Below, piece by piece: positions 7,446-16,465 of a stretch of 46,280 bases of DNA. The translations under genes were made by a program, and so were the position numbers. This DNA comes from JADHLJ01 sp038118725 (GTDB lineage Bacteria; Pseudomonadota; Alphaproteobacteria; Thalassobaculales; Thalassobaculaceae). The notes below the pieces were generated by a model, which had not been told where the DNA came from, ran no database searches, and was given only the letters and a program-made list of their open reading frames with translations. The DNA lies in assembly GCA_038118725.1 (NCBI GenBank), contig JAYOIK010000038.1, forward strand, positions 1-46,280. The letters run 5' to 3'. Each line of letters starts with the position of its first letter. Position 1 is the stretch's first letter.

Positions 7446-9665
7446 TCAGGTGAATCGCGGAGGACGAGGAAACCCGGTGGGAGGAAGTTTGCCAGCCGAC
7501 GCCCGTTTACCGATCCAGGTGGATAGATCCGTCTCCGTGCGTTGGCGCCCGCCATTCATATGCCAGCTAATCCCGTCCTCGGCGTTGAACACTTTCACCG
7601 CCGCCAGCTTACCGTCCTTGTAGCGTTGTAGGATTACGCCCTTGCCGCGGGCAAGTTCGGGTACCTCATCCAGTTTGAAGACCAACATCTTTCGGTTAAC
7701 GCCGACCACCGCGACCATGTCGCCTTCGGCGGCTACACAGACCATGGCCTTGGCGCCGCGTGCCGGGTTCATCACCTGGCGCCCGGACCGGGTTTGGGCG
7801 ACCACGTCATTGGCGTTCACCACGAAGCCACGACCATCATCGGATGCCACCAGGAAGCGCCGATCGGGGCGGTGAATCTCCAATGCCACCATGTCCTGGT
7901 CATTGGCGAGATCGACCATGAGCCGCAACGGCTCCCCGTGGCCGCGTCCTCGTGGAAGCTTATCCGCCTGCAATGTGTAGAAGCGGCCATCGGTGGCGAA
8001 TATCAGAATACGGTCGGTGGTTTCCGCCCGAAGCAGGAAACGTGGCCCGTCGCCGTCCTTGAACTTTAACTCGGCGTCGTCTCCGAGATGGCCCTTCATC
8101 GCCCGGATCCAGCCCTTCTCGGAGCAGACGATGGTGATCGGCTCGCGCTCGACCATTGCTTCCAAGGGCACCACCACGTCCGAGGGCGGGCTGCCGATCT
8201 CGGTGCGCCGGGCGCCGAGCGCGGTCGACTTGCCGAAATCCTTGCGCAAGGCCGAAATCTCGGCGCCCACCACTTTCCAGCGCCGCGCCTCGTCGCCGAG
8301 CAGATCCTGGATATCCAGTTTTTCCGCCGTTAGGTCCTCAAACTCCTTGCGGATCTCGATTTCCTCGAGCCGGCGCAGGGCGCGCAGCCGCATGTTGAGG
8401 ATCGCCTCGGCCTGGACATCGGTGAGTTCCCATCGCCGGATCATCTCGGCCTTCGGCTCGTCTTCCTCGCGAATGATCCGAATCACCTCATCGATGTTGA
8501 GATAGGCGATCAGATAGCCGGCCAGAATCTCCAGGCGATGCTCGATCTTGCCGAGGCGGAAATTCGAGCGCCGGATCAGAACCTCATGGCGATGGTCGAG
8601 GAACGCCAACAGCGCTTCACGAAGCGACATGACACGCGGCGTCTGTTCGGCGTCGAGCACGTTGAGATTGAGGCTCACCCGAATCTCGAGATCGCTCTGC
8701 CGGAACAGGCTTTCCATCAAGACTTCGGGGTCGACATTGCGGCTCTTGGGTTCAAGAACCAGGCGGACATCCTCGGCGGACTCGTCTTGAATATCGCCGA
8801 GCATCGCCAGTTTGCGCGCCTCAAGCAGTTCGGCCAGCTTCTCCACCAGACGGGATTTCTGCACCTGATAGGGTATTTCGGTAACCACGATCTGGTAGGT
8901 ACCGTTCTTGAGTTTCTCGACTTCCCATCGGGCCCGAAGCCGAAAGCTGCCTCGTCCCGTGCGATAGGCGTCGATCACCGCCTCGCGGCTGTCGACCAAA
9001 ATACCGCCGGTCGGAAAATCCGGGCCGGGGATCAGTCCCACCAGCGTATCGAACCCGGCATTCGGGTGCTTGATCAGATGCTGCAGCGCGTCACACAACT
9101 CCTCGACATTATTTGGTGGGATCGAGGTCGCCATGCCAACCGCGATGCCCTGGGCGCCGTTGGCCAGCAGATTTGGAAAGGCGGCGGGCAGAACCATGGG
9201 CTCATGGTCCTCGCCGTCATAGGTATCGCGAAAGTCAACCGCGTCCTCGTCGATGCCGGCGAGCAACCGTTCCGCGACCTCGGTCAGCCGCGCCTCGGTG
9301 TAACGCATGGCGGCGGCGTTATCGCCGTCGATATTGCCGAAATTGCCTTGCCCGTCGACAAGTGGGTAGCGCTGGGCGAACTCCTGTGCGAGGCGGACCA
9401 TCGCATCATAGATCGCGGTGTCGCCATGGGGGTGATACTTACCCATGACATCGCCGACGACACGGGCGGATTTCTTGAATGCCTCGTTCGGCGCGAGACG
9501 CAATTGCCGCATCGCGTAGAGCAGCCGGCGATGTACCGGTTTCAACCCGTCTCGCACATCCGGCAGCGAGCGCGCCATGATGGTCGACAATGCGTATGCC
9601 AAGTAGCGCTCGCTCAACGCATCGGCGAGTTTGGTCTCGTGAATTTCAGCCGATATTGTGGCCAT
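7446..9665 (-). CDS. parC: DNA topoisomerase IV subunit A
   Basis: The 739-residue product is the DNA-breaking and -rejoining subunit of topoisomerase IV, which decatenates chromosomes together with ParE (not in this window). I start at 9665 (MATISAEIHETK); the longer open frame reaches into the upstream region with no family match. The catalytic tyrosine is Tyr122 in AAAMRYTEARL. The quinolone-determining segment reads HPHGDTAIYDAMV (about 78-90), with Thr at the position that is Ser in E. coli GyrA/ParC. Length and PLVDGQGNFGNIDGDNAA fit ParC rather than the longer GyrA. C-terminal beta-pinwheel blades are present (for example SEKGWIRAMKGH). It stands alone, divergent from the monooxygenase gene. 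Confidence 0.95.
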   Translation of the reverse strand: MATISAEIHETKLADALSERYLAYALSTIMARSLPDVRDGLKPVHRRLLYAMRQLRLAPNEAFKKSARVVGDVMGKYHPHGDTAIYDAMVRLAQEFAQRYPLVDGQGNFGNIDGDNAAAMRYTEARLTEVAERLLAGIDEDAVDFRDTYDGEDHEPMVLPAAFPNLLANGAQGIAVGMATSIPPNNVEELCDALQHLIKHPNAGFDTLVGLIPGPDFPTGGILVDSREAVIDAYRTGRGSFRLRARWEVEKLKNGTYQIVVTEIPYQVQKSRLVEKLAELLEARKLAMLGDIQDESAEDVRLVLEPKSRNVDPEVLMESLFRQSDLEIRVSLNLNVLDAEQTPRVMSLREALLAFLDHRHEVLIRRSNFRLGKIEHRLEILAGYLIAYLNIDEVIRIIREEDEPKAEMIRRWELTDVQAEAILNMRLRALRRLEEIEIRKEFEDLTAEKLDIQDLLGDEARRWKVVGAEISALRKDFGKSTALGARRTEIGSPPSDVVVPLEAMVEREPITIVCSEKGWIRAMKGHLGDDAELKFKDGDGPRFLLRAETTDRILIFATDGRFYTLQADKLPRGRGHGEPLRLMVDLANDQDMVALEIHRPDRRFLVASDDGRGFVVNANDVVAQTRSGRQVMNPARGAKAMVCVAAEGDMVAVVGVNRKMLVFKLDEVPELARGKGVILQRYKDGKLAAVKVFNAEDGISWHMNGGRQRTETDLSTWIGKRASAGKLPPTGFPRPPRFT

Positions 9666-9909
9666 TGGATATCCCTTCGCTAGATCTTGTATAAGCGAAG
9701 GGCGCTGTCTTGGACAAGCGTGGAGTGCGGTCGGGGCTGCATGGGCCCCGAAATCGATGTGGATTAAGGTTTTTTCCAACCGGTTGAAGTGATCGTCGAG
9801 TCCAATCACATAGCCGTTCCCGTATCGAAAACCGATCGCGAGGGGTGCAACCGGCGTCCGGCTTGGGCATCCTAGTTGGGAGACGGACAACGAGGTGGAG
9901 GCGTGGGCC

Positions 9910-11205
9910 ATGCAATTCGGATTGTTTTACGAGCTGCCGGTTCCGAAACCCTGGGACGAGGACACGGAATCGAGGCTGTTTCACGAGGCGTTGGATCAGA
10001 TCGAACTCGCCGACAAGCTGGGAATCGATTTCGCTTGGGAGGTGGAGCATCACTTCCTCGAGGAATACTCCCATTCCGGCGCGCCCGAGGTGTTTCTCGC
10101 CGCCGCGTCCCAGCGCACCAAGAATATCAGGCTTGGTCACGGTATCACGCTTACCGCGCCGCTTTATAATCATCCGGCCCGTGTCGCCGAGCGGATCGCC
10201 ACCTTGGATCTCGTGAGCCGCGGCAGGGTCGAGTGGGGAACCGGCGAGTCCGCGACCCTGATCGAGATGGAAGGCTTCCATGTCGACAAGGATCAGAAGA
10301 CCGCGATGTGGCGCGAAGGGGCCGAGCAGATCGCCAATATGCTGACCATGACGCCTTATCCGGGCTTCCAGGGGCAGTACTTCTCGATGCCGCCGCGCAA
10401 TGTGGTGCCCAAGCCCCAACAAAAGCCGCATCCGCCGATGTGGATGGGATGTTCGCGCCGTGAAAGCATTCTGCGGGCGGCGCGGGCTGGGCTCGGGGCC
10501 TTGGTTTTCGGCTTTGTCGAGCCCGAGCAGGCCGGCGCCTGGATCAAGGAGTACTACGACATCATCAAGTCGGACGAGTGCGTGCCGCTTGGCCACTCGG
10601 TGAACGCCAATATCGCCGCGGTGACGGCCCTGTCGGTGCACCCGGACGAGAATGAGGCGATTGCCCGAGGCCTCGACGGCTTTCGGTTCTTCGGATACTC
10701 GCTGGCGCATTTCACCAATTTTGGCGAGCACAAGCCCGGGCGTACCGATATTTGGGGCGCCTTCGAGGGGGTGCGGGACAGCTTGCCCGACAATGCCGGT
10801 CGTGGCGGCATCGGCACACCCGCGCAGGTCACCGAACATCTCGAGGGCTACGCCGAGGTGGGCATGGATCAGATGATTTTCGTCCAACAGCACGGCAAGA
10901 ACAAACACGCGGATATTTGCGAGAGCCTGGAGATCTTCGCCGAGCAGGTGATGCCCCGCTTCAAGGCGGCCGAACCGGCGCGACAGGCCAAGAAACAGGC
11001 CGAACTCGCCCCTTACATAGAGGCGGCGCTGGCGCGCAAGACACGCATGGAGATGCCCTCGGATGAGGAACTGCCGGTTGTGCTGTCCGCCGGTAAGCGG
11101 CAACAAAACGCCGGTGTTAATGTCCCGGCGAGCAATTTCACCGATCGCGGCGGCGGCATCCCGGTGATCAAGGAACAGCCTGTCGCCAATGCCGGGGACG
11201 ACTGA
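9910..11205 (+). CDS. LLM-class flavin-dependent oxidoreductase (luciferase-like monooxygenase)
   Basis: This 431-residue protein belongs to the bacterial-luciferase-like family, which uses reduced flavin (FMN or F420) and oxygen to oxidise small substrates. The TIM-barrel landmarks are MQFGLFYELPVPKPW at the start, DFAWEVEHHFLEEY, QRTKNIRLGHGI, RVEWGTGESA and PPMWMGCSRRESI. I chose the ATG at 9910 because GGAG ends nine bases upstream and because homologous proteins typically begin MQFG; a GTG at 9895 is in frame. A C-terminal extension (about residues 355-431) is charged and probably partly disordered. It heads a plus-strand run with two methyltransferases, 39 bp from the first. Substrate and flavin are unknown. 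Confidence 0.9.
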   Translation: MQFGLFYELPVPKPWDEDTESRLFHEALDQIELADKLGIDFAWEVEHHFLEEYSHSGAPEVFLAAASQRTKNIRLGHGITLTAPLYNHPARVAERIATLDLVSRGRVEWGTGESATLIEMEGFHVDKDQKTAMWREGAEQIANMLTMTPYPGFQGQYFSMPPRNVVPKPQQKPHPPMWMGCSRRESILRAARAGLGALVFGFVEPEQAGAWIKEYYDIIKSDECVPLGHSVNANIAAVTALSVHPDENEAIARGLDGFRFFGYSLAHFTNFGEHKPGRTDIWGAFEGVRDSLPDNAGRGGIGTPAQVTEHLEGYAEVGMDQMIFVQQHGKNKHADICESLEIFAEQVMPRFKAAEPARQAKKQAELAPYIEAALARKTRMEMPSDEELPVVLSAGKRQQNAGVNVPASNFTDRGGGIPVIKEQPVANAGDD

Positions 11206-11244
11206 CGTCTCAAGGGAACCGCTGCCGCCTCGGAGGCCCGAGCG

Positions 11245-12360
11245 ATGATTCCAGCCGACTCTTCCGCCTATCAGGTCGATGACGACCCGGATCTCCTGGA
11301 TTTGATGCTGGAGGACATGGGCGCCTCGGATCGGCTGTATCAGCCGACCAATTACTGGGCGCCCTATTGCGATCAGGTCGTGGCGGAAATCCGGGCGAAC
11401 GGGCTTGGGGATTTTCGTCGCCGAAACGCGGAGATTTTGTCCCGATTCGGTGCCATCGACGTCCCGCCCGCTTTCGCGGTGCCGGACCGGGGCGGGATGG
11501 ATCAGGGGACGTGGGATTTGTTCAACGCCGTGGTCGGCGGCATGACCGAGCTCTGGAACCAAGGCGCGCATGTCGGGCCGGGCATGATCTCGGCGGCGGA
11601 GTTCCTCGCCATGTGCATGACGATCGCCGACACCAAGGGCGCGGCGGTCGGCGTCACGCCGGCCTCGCACCTGTCGTTCTCGCGCCACGGAAACCCTATA
11701 GGGTTCCAGGCGGGTGGTCGCCACGCCAGTTTCGGGTCGCTTTATTACTATAACTTCGCGCGTTTCGCCGCCGGCGCCGGCGGTCTTTCCGAAACCGATG
11801 TGGTGGTAGAGATCGGTTCGGGATACGGCGGGCAGGCGGAGGTCCTAAAGATGCTGTACCCGCATTTGACCGTCGTACTGATGGACCTGGCGCCGCAACT
11901 CTATTTCGCCGAACGTTTTCTCACCAAGGCGTTGCCTGGCCAAGTGGTTCCCTATCGAGACACGCGCGCGGGAGATTGGGACGGCGCGCTCTCGCCCGGC
12001 AAGGTGCATTTTCTGTCGCCGCGCGCGGTCGAGGACCTCAATCCCGAAGGCCGGGTCCTGTTCTGGAACGCCGCGAACTTTGGCGAGATGGAGCCCGAGG
12101 TGGTCGCTAACTACGCCGCTCATGTCTCGCGCTTCGCGGATGCGTTGTTCCTGATGCAGTTCTTCCATGGCAAGCCGCCAGGCCGGGCCGGGGAAGGCGG
12201 CGTCCTCGCGCCGAGTACCATGGCCACCTATGAGGCGGCGTTCCCGGATTTCGAGCGTGTCGCGTTGTCCAACGCAACCAATGTCGACGGCATCTCGACC
12301 ATGCGCGAGGGAACGCAATCCCTTCCATATCAGAACAGTTATTGGACCCGGCGCGGCTGA
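11245..12360 (+). CDS. Putative sugar O-methyltransferase (SAM-dependent)
   Basis: The 371-residue protein resembles the putative sugar O-methyltransferase family that often sits in glycan or secondary-metabolite clusters. The SAM-binding motif I is VVVEIGSGYGGQAEVLK (about residues 187-203), followed by a typical VVLMDLAPQLYFAERFL segment where the acidic residue after the second strand should contact the ribose. The N-terminal region (about 1-170) contains YQPTNYWAPYCDQV and LSFSRHGNPIGFQ blocks seen in this family. It lies 39 bp after the monooxygenase and about 107 bp before the second methyltransferase on the same strand. The acceptor is unknown; 'sugar' is a family label, not shown here. 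Confidence 0.75.
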   Translation: MIPADSSAYQVDDDPDLLDLMLEDMGASDRLYQPTNYWAPYCDQVVAEIRANGLGDFRRRNAEILSRFGAIDVPPAFAVPDRGGMDQGTWDLFNAVVGGMTELWNQGAHVGPGMISAAEFLAMCMTIADTKGAAVGVTPASHLSFSRHGNPIGFQAGGRHASFGSLYYYNFARFAAGAGGLSETDVVVEIGSGYGGQAEVLKMLYPHLTVVLMDLAPQLYFAERFLTKALPGQVVPYRDTRAGDWDGALSPGKVHFLSPRAVEDLNPEGRVLFWNAANFGEMEPEVVANYAAHVSRFADALFLMQFFHGKPPGRAGEGGVLAPSTMATYEAAFPDFERVALSNATNVDGISTMREGTQSLPYQNSYWTRRG

Positions 12361-12467
12361 CGCGCGGGCCTCGAGGGCGATGGGATTGACCGACTTCCCC
12401 TAACCTCGGAATACTGGTCGGGCGAGTCTCGGTCCGCTCGGGACGCATGTGGGGAAGGCGGGAGAGC

Positions 12468-13712
12468 ATGAGTTTCGATCAAGCCGAAGTGGTCCGGTTT
12501 TACGAGAAACACCCCTATCCGTATCGTCCCGCCGGTCATGGCGACGATTCCAGTCTGATCGGCATTCCCAGCGATATCCGTTTCATCAACCATTTCATCT
12601 TCAGCGGGACCCGGGATTTTACCAGACCGTTCAGGGTGCTGGTCGCGGGTGGGGGGACCGGTGACGCGGTGATTGGCCTTGGCCGCCAGCTCGCGCTCAT
12701 GCAATGCCCGGCGGAGCTTGACTATATCGACCTGTCGGCGAAATCCCGCGAGATCGCCGAGGGCAGGGCCCGGGACCTCGGGCTGGTCGGCGCGCGGTTT
12801 CACACCGGACGCATCCAGGACCTGCCGGAACTGGCACCCGGCCCCTATGACTATATCGACTTCTGCGGCGTCATAAATCACGTCGGCGACCAGGAAGAGG
12901 TGCTCGTTGTTCTGGCGGGTCTGCTCGCGCCCGGCGGTGGGATTGGCGTCATGGCCTATGGTCAGCTGGGCCGAACCGGCGTCTACCATGTTCAGGACAT
13001 GTTGCGTCAGGCGGGCGCGGGCCAGGACGATATAGGCCTCGCCCGGGCCTTGCTCTCGGCGCTGCCGGAAACCAATTGGCACCAGCGCAACGCGGTCTTC
13101 CATAACACGGCGCCCGAGCCGGATGTCGAGATCGCGGACCGGTATCTGAATCCCTCGGACCGGGCCTTTGATGTCGCGGAGCTTCGTGATCTCGCCCGCG
13201 GGGCTGGGATGAAGATCGCCGCCTTCGCGCCGCCGCTGATGTATGATCCCGTGCCTTTCCTCGAGGATCCGGAACTGCGGCGCCGGATCGCCGCGCTGCC
13301 ATGGATCGAGCGCTGCATCTTCGCCGAGAAGTTCAACGGCGATATCTGCATGCATAACTTCTACATGGTGGCCGAGGCGACCGTCACGCGCCCGGACGCC
13401 CTGCTGGAGGCGAAGAACGCCATTCCCATCATGATCAGCGTGCCCGCGGGCCAAGCCCCACAGATCATCAATGGCGGCTTTGGCATCACCATGCGATGCG
13501 GCCCACTGGTGCGAAAGATGACATTGCCGGGCACCGATCAGTCTCCTCATATTCTGCGCGCCATCGACGGCCAAAAGACGCTGCAGCAGATCCACCGGTC
13601 GATGCCGGGCGGGTTGAGCTGGCGGGCGTTTCAGCGGGAGTTCGCGCTGGTTTATCGCGGTTTGAACGGTGTCGGCGAGATGGTGCTCAGCACCACGCCG
13701 ATCCCACGCTGA
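12468..13712 (+). CDS. SAM-dependent methyltransferase with a C-terminal PqqD-like domain
   Basis: This 414-residue protein starts at the ATG at 12468 after GGGAGAG; an in-frame ATG seven codons upstream is less well placed. The first residues carry the FYEKHPYPYR motif typical of one class I methyltransferase group. Motif I is VLVAGGGTGDAV (about 59-70) and DYIDLSAKSREIAEGRA marks the second strand. The last 80 residues or so (about 333-414) look like a separate small helical/winged domain: HILRAIDGQKTLQQIHRSMP followed by an amphipathic helix. That recalls PqqD/RRE-type domains, although this is a judgement by eye. It sits between another methyltransferase and a gamma-carbonic-anhydrase-like gene. 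The substrate is unknown. Confidence 0.75.
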   Translation: MSFDQAEVVRFYEKHPYPYRPAGHGDDSSLIGIPSDIRFINHFIFSGTRDFTRPFRVLVAGGGTGDAVIGLGRQLALMQCPAELDYIDLSAKSREIAEGRARDLGLVGARFHTGRIQDLPELAPGPYDYIDFCGVINHVGDQEEVLVVLAGLLAPGGGIGVMAYGQLGRTGVYHVQDMLRQAGAGQDDIGLARALLSALPETNWHQRNAVFHNTAPEPDVEIADRYLNPSDRAFDVAELRDLARGAGMKIAAFAPPLMYDPVPFLEDPELRRRIAALPWIERCIFAEKFNGDICMHNFYMVAEATVTRPDALLEAKNAIPIMISVPAGQAPQIINGGFGITMRCGPLVRKMTLPGTDQSPHILRAIDGQKTLQQIHRSMPGGLSWRAFQREFALVYRGLNGVGEMVLSTTPIPR

Positions 13713-13734
13713 TACCCACTTGGAGCTTTGAGCC

Positions 13735-14292
13735 ATGTCCCCCCTAATGCGCCCCTTCAAGGGCAAGAAACCCCGTATTCTCGGTCGTTGTTTCGTCGCC
13801 GAGAACGCCGCGCTGATTGGTGACGTCGAGGTCCAGACCGAAGCCAGCATCTGGTACGGCGTTACCTTGCGGGCCGACGGCAACGCGATCCGGATCGGCA
13901 AGCGCGCGAATGTTCAGGACGGGACGGTGGTGCATGTCGACAAGCCGGCGCATCTCATGACCACGATCGGTGACGGCGCCACGATCGGTCATGCCTGTAT
14001 CATTCATGCCTGCGCCATCCACGATAATGCCTTCATCGGCATGGGCTCGACGGTGCTGGACGGTTCCGTCGTGGAAAGCCACGCCATGCTCGCGGCCCAT
14101 TCGCTTCTGCCGCCCGGCAAGGTGGTGAAATCAGGCGAGGTTTGGGCCGGCGTGCCCGCCAAGCCGTGGCGCGAGATCAAGCCCGCCGAGTTGGAGATGA
14201 TCGCCTATATTCGGGATACCTACTGGGAAAACGGTCAGGAGTTCCTGGCCGACATGGATCCGGACTATCTCGCGGAATGGACGGTTGGGTAG
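13735..14292 (+). CDS. Gamma-carbonic anhydrase-like protein (left-handed beta-helix)
   Basis: The 185-residue product is a hexapeptide-repeat trimer of the gamma carbonic anhydrase / YrdA-PaaY group. The three zinc-ligand histidines are present as His67 (TVVHVDK), His86 and His91 (GHACIIHAC), and the conserved Arg47, Asp48 and Gln61 of the active site also fit. Repeats of the I-G-D/N-x type run from about residue 25 to 145, and a C-terminal helix (REIKPAELEMIAYIRDTYWENGQEF) closes the fold. GGAG lies nine bases before the ATG. It may be a genuine CO2 hydratase, or one of the homologues with other or no measurable activity. It is 22 bp from the methyltransferase and 14 bp from the GAF gene. 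Confidence 0.9.
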   Translation: MSPLMRPFKGKKPRILGRCFVAENAALIGDVEVQTEASIWYGVTLRADGNAIRIGKRANVQDGTVVHVDKPAHLMTTIGDGATIGHACIIHACAIHDNAFIGMGSTVLDGSVVESHAMLAAHSLLPPGKVVKSGEVWAGVPAKPWREIKPAELEMIAYIRDTYWENGQEFLADMDPDYLAEWTVG

Positions 14293-14306
14293 AGCGGGAG
14301 CGGTAC

Positions 14307-14801
14307 ATGGCTGGGCAAACCGATTCCGCCGTGATTGCGGCGGCGGATTTTCAGGAGTTGGGTGATCATCTGGTCGAAAGGCTCACCCCTCTTGTGGATT
14401 TTCAGCGTTTCAACATCGGGTTGATCGACGAGACCCGCTACATGTTCACGGACGCCTTCGTCAGTGGCCAGAACGTCGCGGGCCGGGCCGTCGGCCATGA
14501 GCGGACCTTGGACGGCACGGTGGTCGAGCGCGCGATACAGGCGGGCGACGGTGCGTTCTTCGGCGGTGACGTGGAGACGCTTCTGCGGGATTTTCCGAGG
14601 TTTGGGCCGGTTCTGGAAAGCGGCATGCGTTCGATGTTGGCGGTGCCCCTGCGGTGGCGCGGTCGTGTAATTGCGGCCCTTGTCCTGGCCTCGGCCCGCG
14701 CCGATGGATTCAACGCGGAGACGCTGCGGATCGTGCAAAACCTAGGCGCGGAAGTTGTGGACCGGATCGTTGTGCTGGCTAATGAAACCGCGGGCGGTTA
14801 A
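14307..14801 (+). CDS. GAF domain protein
   Basis: The 164-residue protein is essentially a single GAF sensory domain. I see the helix-strand beginning FQELGDHLVERLTPLVDFQRFNIGLID (split here by residue 20), the long loop with GRAVGHERTLDGTVVERAIQAG and the strand-rich end MLAVPLRWRGRVIAALVLASA. No output domain (kinase, cyclase or DNA-binding) follows, so it would act on its own or with a partner. The ATG at 14307 directly follows the previous gene; a longer in-frame opening to 14142 overlaps the carbonic-anhydrase gene and is unlikely to be used. It is the last gene of the plus-strand run 9910-14801. The ligand is unknown. Confidence 0.8.
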   Translation: MAGQTDSAVIAAADFQELGDHLVERLTPLVDFQRFNIGLIDETRYMFTDAFVSGQNVAGRAVGHERTLDGTVVERAIQAGDGAFFGGDVETLLRDFPRFGPVLESGMRSMLAVPLRWRGRVIAALVLASARADGFNAETLRIVQNLGAEVVDRIVVLANETAGG

Positions 14802-14920
14802 CGGGCATTGATCCCTCAAATTCACCGTCGCCCCAGCGGCGGCGGGGGGCTCTTGCCGCGATCGTTGAAGCCGAGCGAACCGGGCAACGGAGCGGCACGA
14901 GGCCGGGGCCGGCGGCAAAA

Positions 14921-14940
14921 GCCCTTGCCTTCGCAAGGGC
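14921..14940 (-). terminator. Intrinsic terminator for the MFS gene
   Basis: GCCCTTGC at 14921-14928 and GCAAGGGC at 14933-14940 form an 8-bp stem with a 4-base loop. On the minus strand the stem is followed by TTTT (the AAAA at 14917-14920). It lies 28 bp past the stop of the leftward MFS gene and is also between convergent genes. Confidence 0.7.
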
Positions 14941-14967
14941 GACGGGAGCACGGGCGGCTATCGTATC

Positions 14968-16251
14968 TTAGGGGACCGGCTTGACCGGGGGAGTCTTGGG
15001 CTCTTCATCCTGGCTTTCACCCCAGACCCACAGCACCAGCAGGACGAACAATCCCTCGGCGGAAATGATGGCGAGCGCGGCGGGTACGCCGAAGGATTCG
15101 GCCATCCAACCGACATTGAAGAATCCGATCGGGCCAGTCCCGATACAGAGGGTAAGGACACCCAGCACGCGACTGCGATACTCGGGCGGGGCCGCGAGAT
15201 AGGTGAGTGTTCCCTGCATCGCGGCGAAACAGGCACTGGCTATTCCCGTTACCAATAGCGCCGCCGAAACCGAGAAGAACGAGTGATGCGGCCCGCCGGC
15301 GACGAAGGTCAAAAGCGCGAGATAGCCGATCGTCGAAAGATTCAGTAGCGTGCCGCCGAGATAAATCCTGAAGAAGAACTCCGGCTTGGCCAGTATGGCA
15401 ACCAGCATCGCCCCGATGAAAGCGCCCAGGCCCTCCATGCTGGAGATTACGCCGACATAGAAGGGCGACAGACCTAGATACTCGCGTCCGATAATCGGGA
15501 TCATCGAGGTGAACGGAAACCCCCAGAGATTGAAAACGATGGTGATGATGAGGATGCGCCGGAGAGGCCGGTCCCCGATAACGAACCTGACGCCGCCGGC
15601 GAGGTCGCGCAGAAAAGACGGCAGCGCGGCCGGGGTTATGCGGCCGGGAAGCTGGGCAAGCAGAACAAGGATGAGGCAGGTCCCGTAGATAATACCGCTT
15701 AGCGTAAAGACGCCGAACATCCCGACGGTTTCCAGCACCACTCCGCCGAGAAGCGGGCCGGCCATGCGGGTGGCGTTACCGGTGGCGGAGTCCAAGCTCA
15801 TCGCCGTCGAAACATTGCCGCCGGAGAGATCCCCGAGAAGACGCCGCCGGATCGGCATGTCGGTGGCCCAGAACAGGCCGCTCAGGATCGAGGCAAGGGC
15901 GATCAACTCATAGCTCAATTCGCCGAGATGGGCCGCGAATCCCATGCCTATCTGCACCCCGACGATCATCGCGACCGAGCCCGCGAGCAGGACCTTGCGG
16001 CTGATCTGATCGGCGATGACGCCCACCGCCGGCCCAAGCAGGGTGAGCGGTAGCATCCACAGGATTGGTATCGTCGACACCAAGAGCGGCGAGCCGGTGA
16101 TCTCGAAGGTGTAAACCCCGAGCGCCAGAAGCTGGAACCAGCGGATCACGCCGGTGAGCCCGCCGATCAACCAGATAAACAGAAAATTGACGTCACGCAG
16201 CAGCGCCCGGATCGGCGAGGGAGCGGTCTCGGTCTGTTCCGCGCTGCTCAC
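14968..16251 (-). CDS. MFS transporter, EntS/MFS_3 type exporter-like
   Basis: The 427-residue protein has about twelve hydrophobic membrane segments and the layout of the enterobactin-exporter-like branch of the major facilitator superfamily. The loop 2-3 motif is visible as GVIADQISRKVLLAG (about residues 82-96). The central part has the long cytoplasmic loop LPSFLRDLAGGVRFVIGDRPLRR typical of this branch. The start is a GTG at 16251 with only a weak ribosome site. The C-terminal tail is charged and Pro-rich. It is divergent from the HlyD-like adaptor gene. In this family the direction is usually export, of siderophores or drugs; the substrate is unknown. Confidence 0.9.
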   Translation of the reverse strand: MSSAEQTETAPSPIRALLRDVNFLFIWLIGGLTGVIRWFQLLALGVYTFEITGSPLLVSTIPILWMLPLTLLGPAVGVIADQISRKVLLAGSVAMIVGVQIGMGFAAHLGELSYELIALASILSGLFWATDMPIRRRLLGDLSGGNVSTAMSLDSATGNATRMAGPLLGGVVLETVGMFGVFTLSGIIYGTCLILVLLAQLPGRITPAALPSFLRDLAGGVRFVIGDRPLRRILIITIVFNLWGFPFTSMIPIIGREYLGLSPFYVGVISSMEGLGAFIGAMLVAILAKPEFFFRIYLGGTLLNLSTIGYLALLTFVAGGPHHSFFSVSAALLVTGIASACFAAMQGTLTYLAAPPEYRSRVLGVLTLCIGTGPIGFFNVGWMAESFGVPAALAIISAEGLFVLLVLWVWGESQDEEPKTPPVKPVP

Positions 16252-16281
16252 CGATTTGCGTCCTTGTGCTGATTGCGGCCA

Positions 16282-16308
16282 TGGGGGGCGATTTGTTGAT
16301 CCCCCCCA
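16282..16308. repeat. G6/C7 inverted repeat in a divergent promoter region
   Basis: TGGGGGG at 16282-16288 pairs with CCCCCCA at 16302-16308 around a 13-base spacer. It lies between the divergent MFS and HlyD-like genes and close to the MFS start. It may be an operator, or a structure in the 5' leader of the MFS mRNA. Confidence 0.35.
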
Positions 16309-16465
16309 GCTTTACTGATAGCGTTAAATGGTCCGAGAGCCGACTGTTTTCATTATAAGTCACGCGGAACCAGGACTGACCGTTCATGTGATGGCCGGTG
16401 GTAACGACGTGGCATGGATTTCGGATCGACGGTTGGAAACGGCTTAGAATTTACGAGACGCTGAC

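Noticed and set aside
8538..9683. Plus-strand open frame of 381 codons opposite parC
   Set aside because: The parC frame shows every expected motif, and this frame has none; it is an antisense shadow.
9646..11724. Minus-strand open frame of 692 codons
   Set aside because: It lies opposite the flavin monooxygenase gene and parts of parC and the first methyltransferase. Its Arg/His/Gly-rich composition is the usual antisense shadow in GC-rich DNA.
12339..13901. Minus-strand open frame of 520 codons
   Set aside because: It is antisense to the second methyltransferase, with no recognisable motif or ribosome site.
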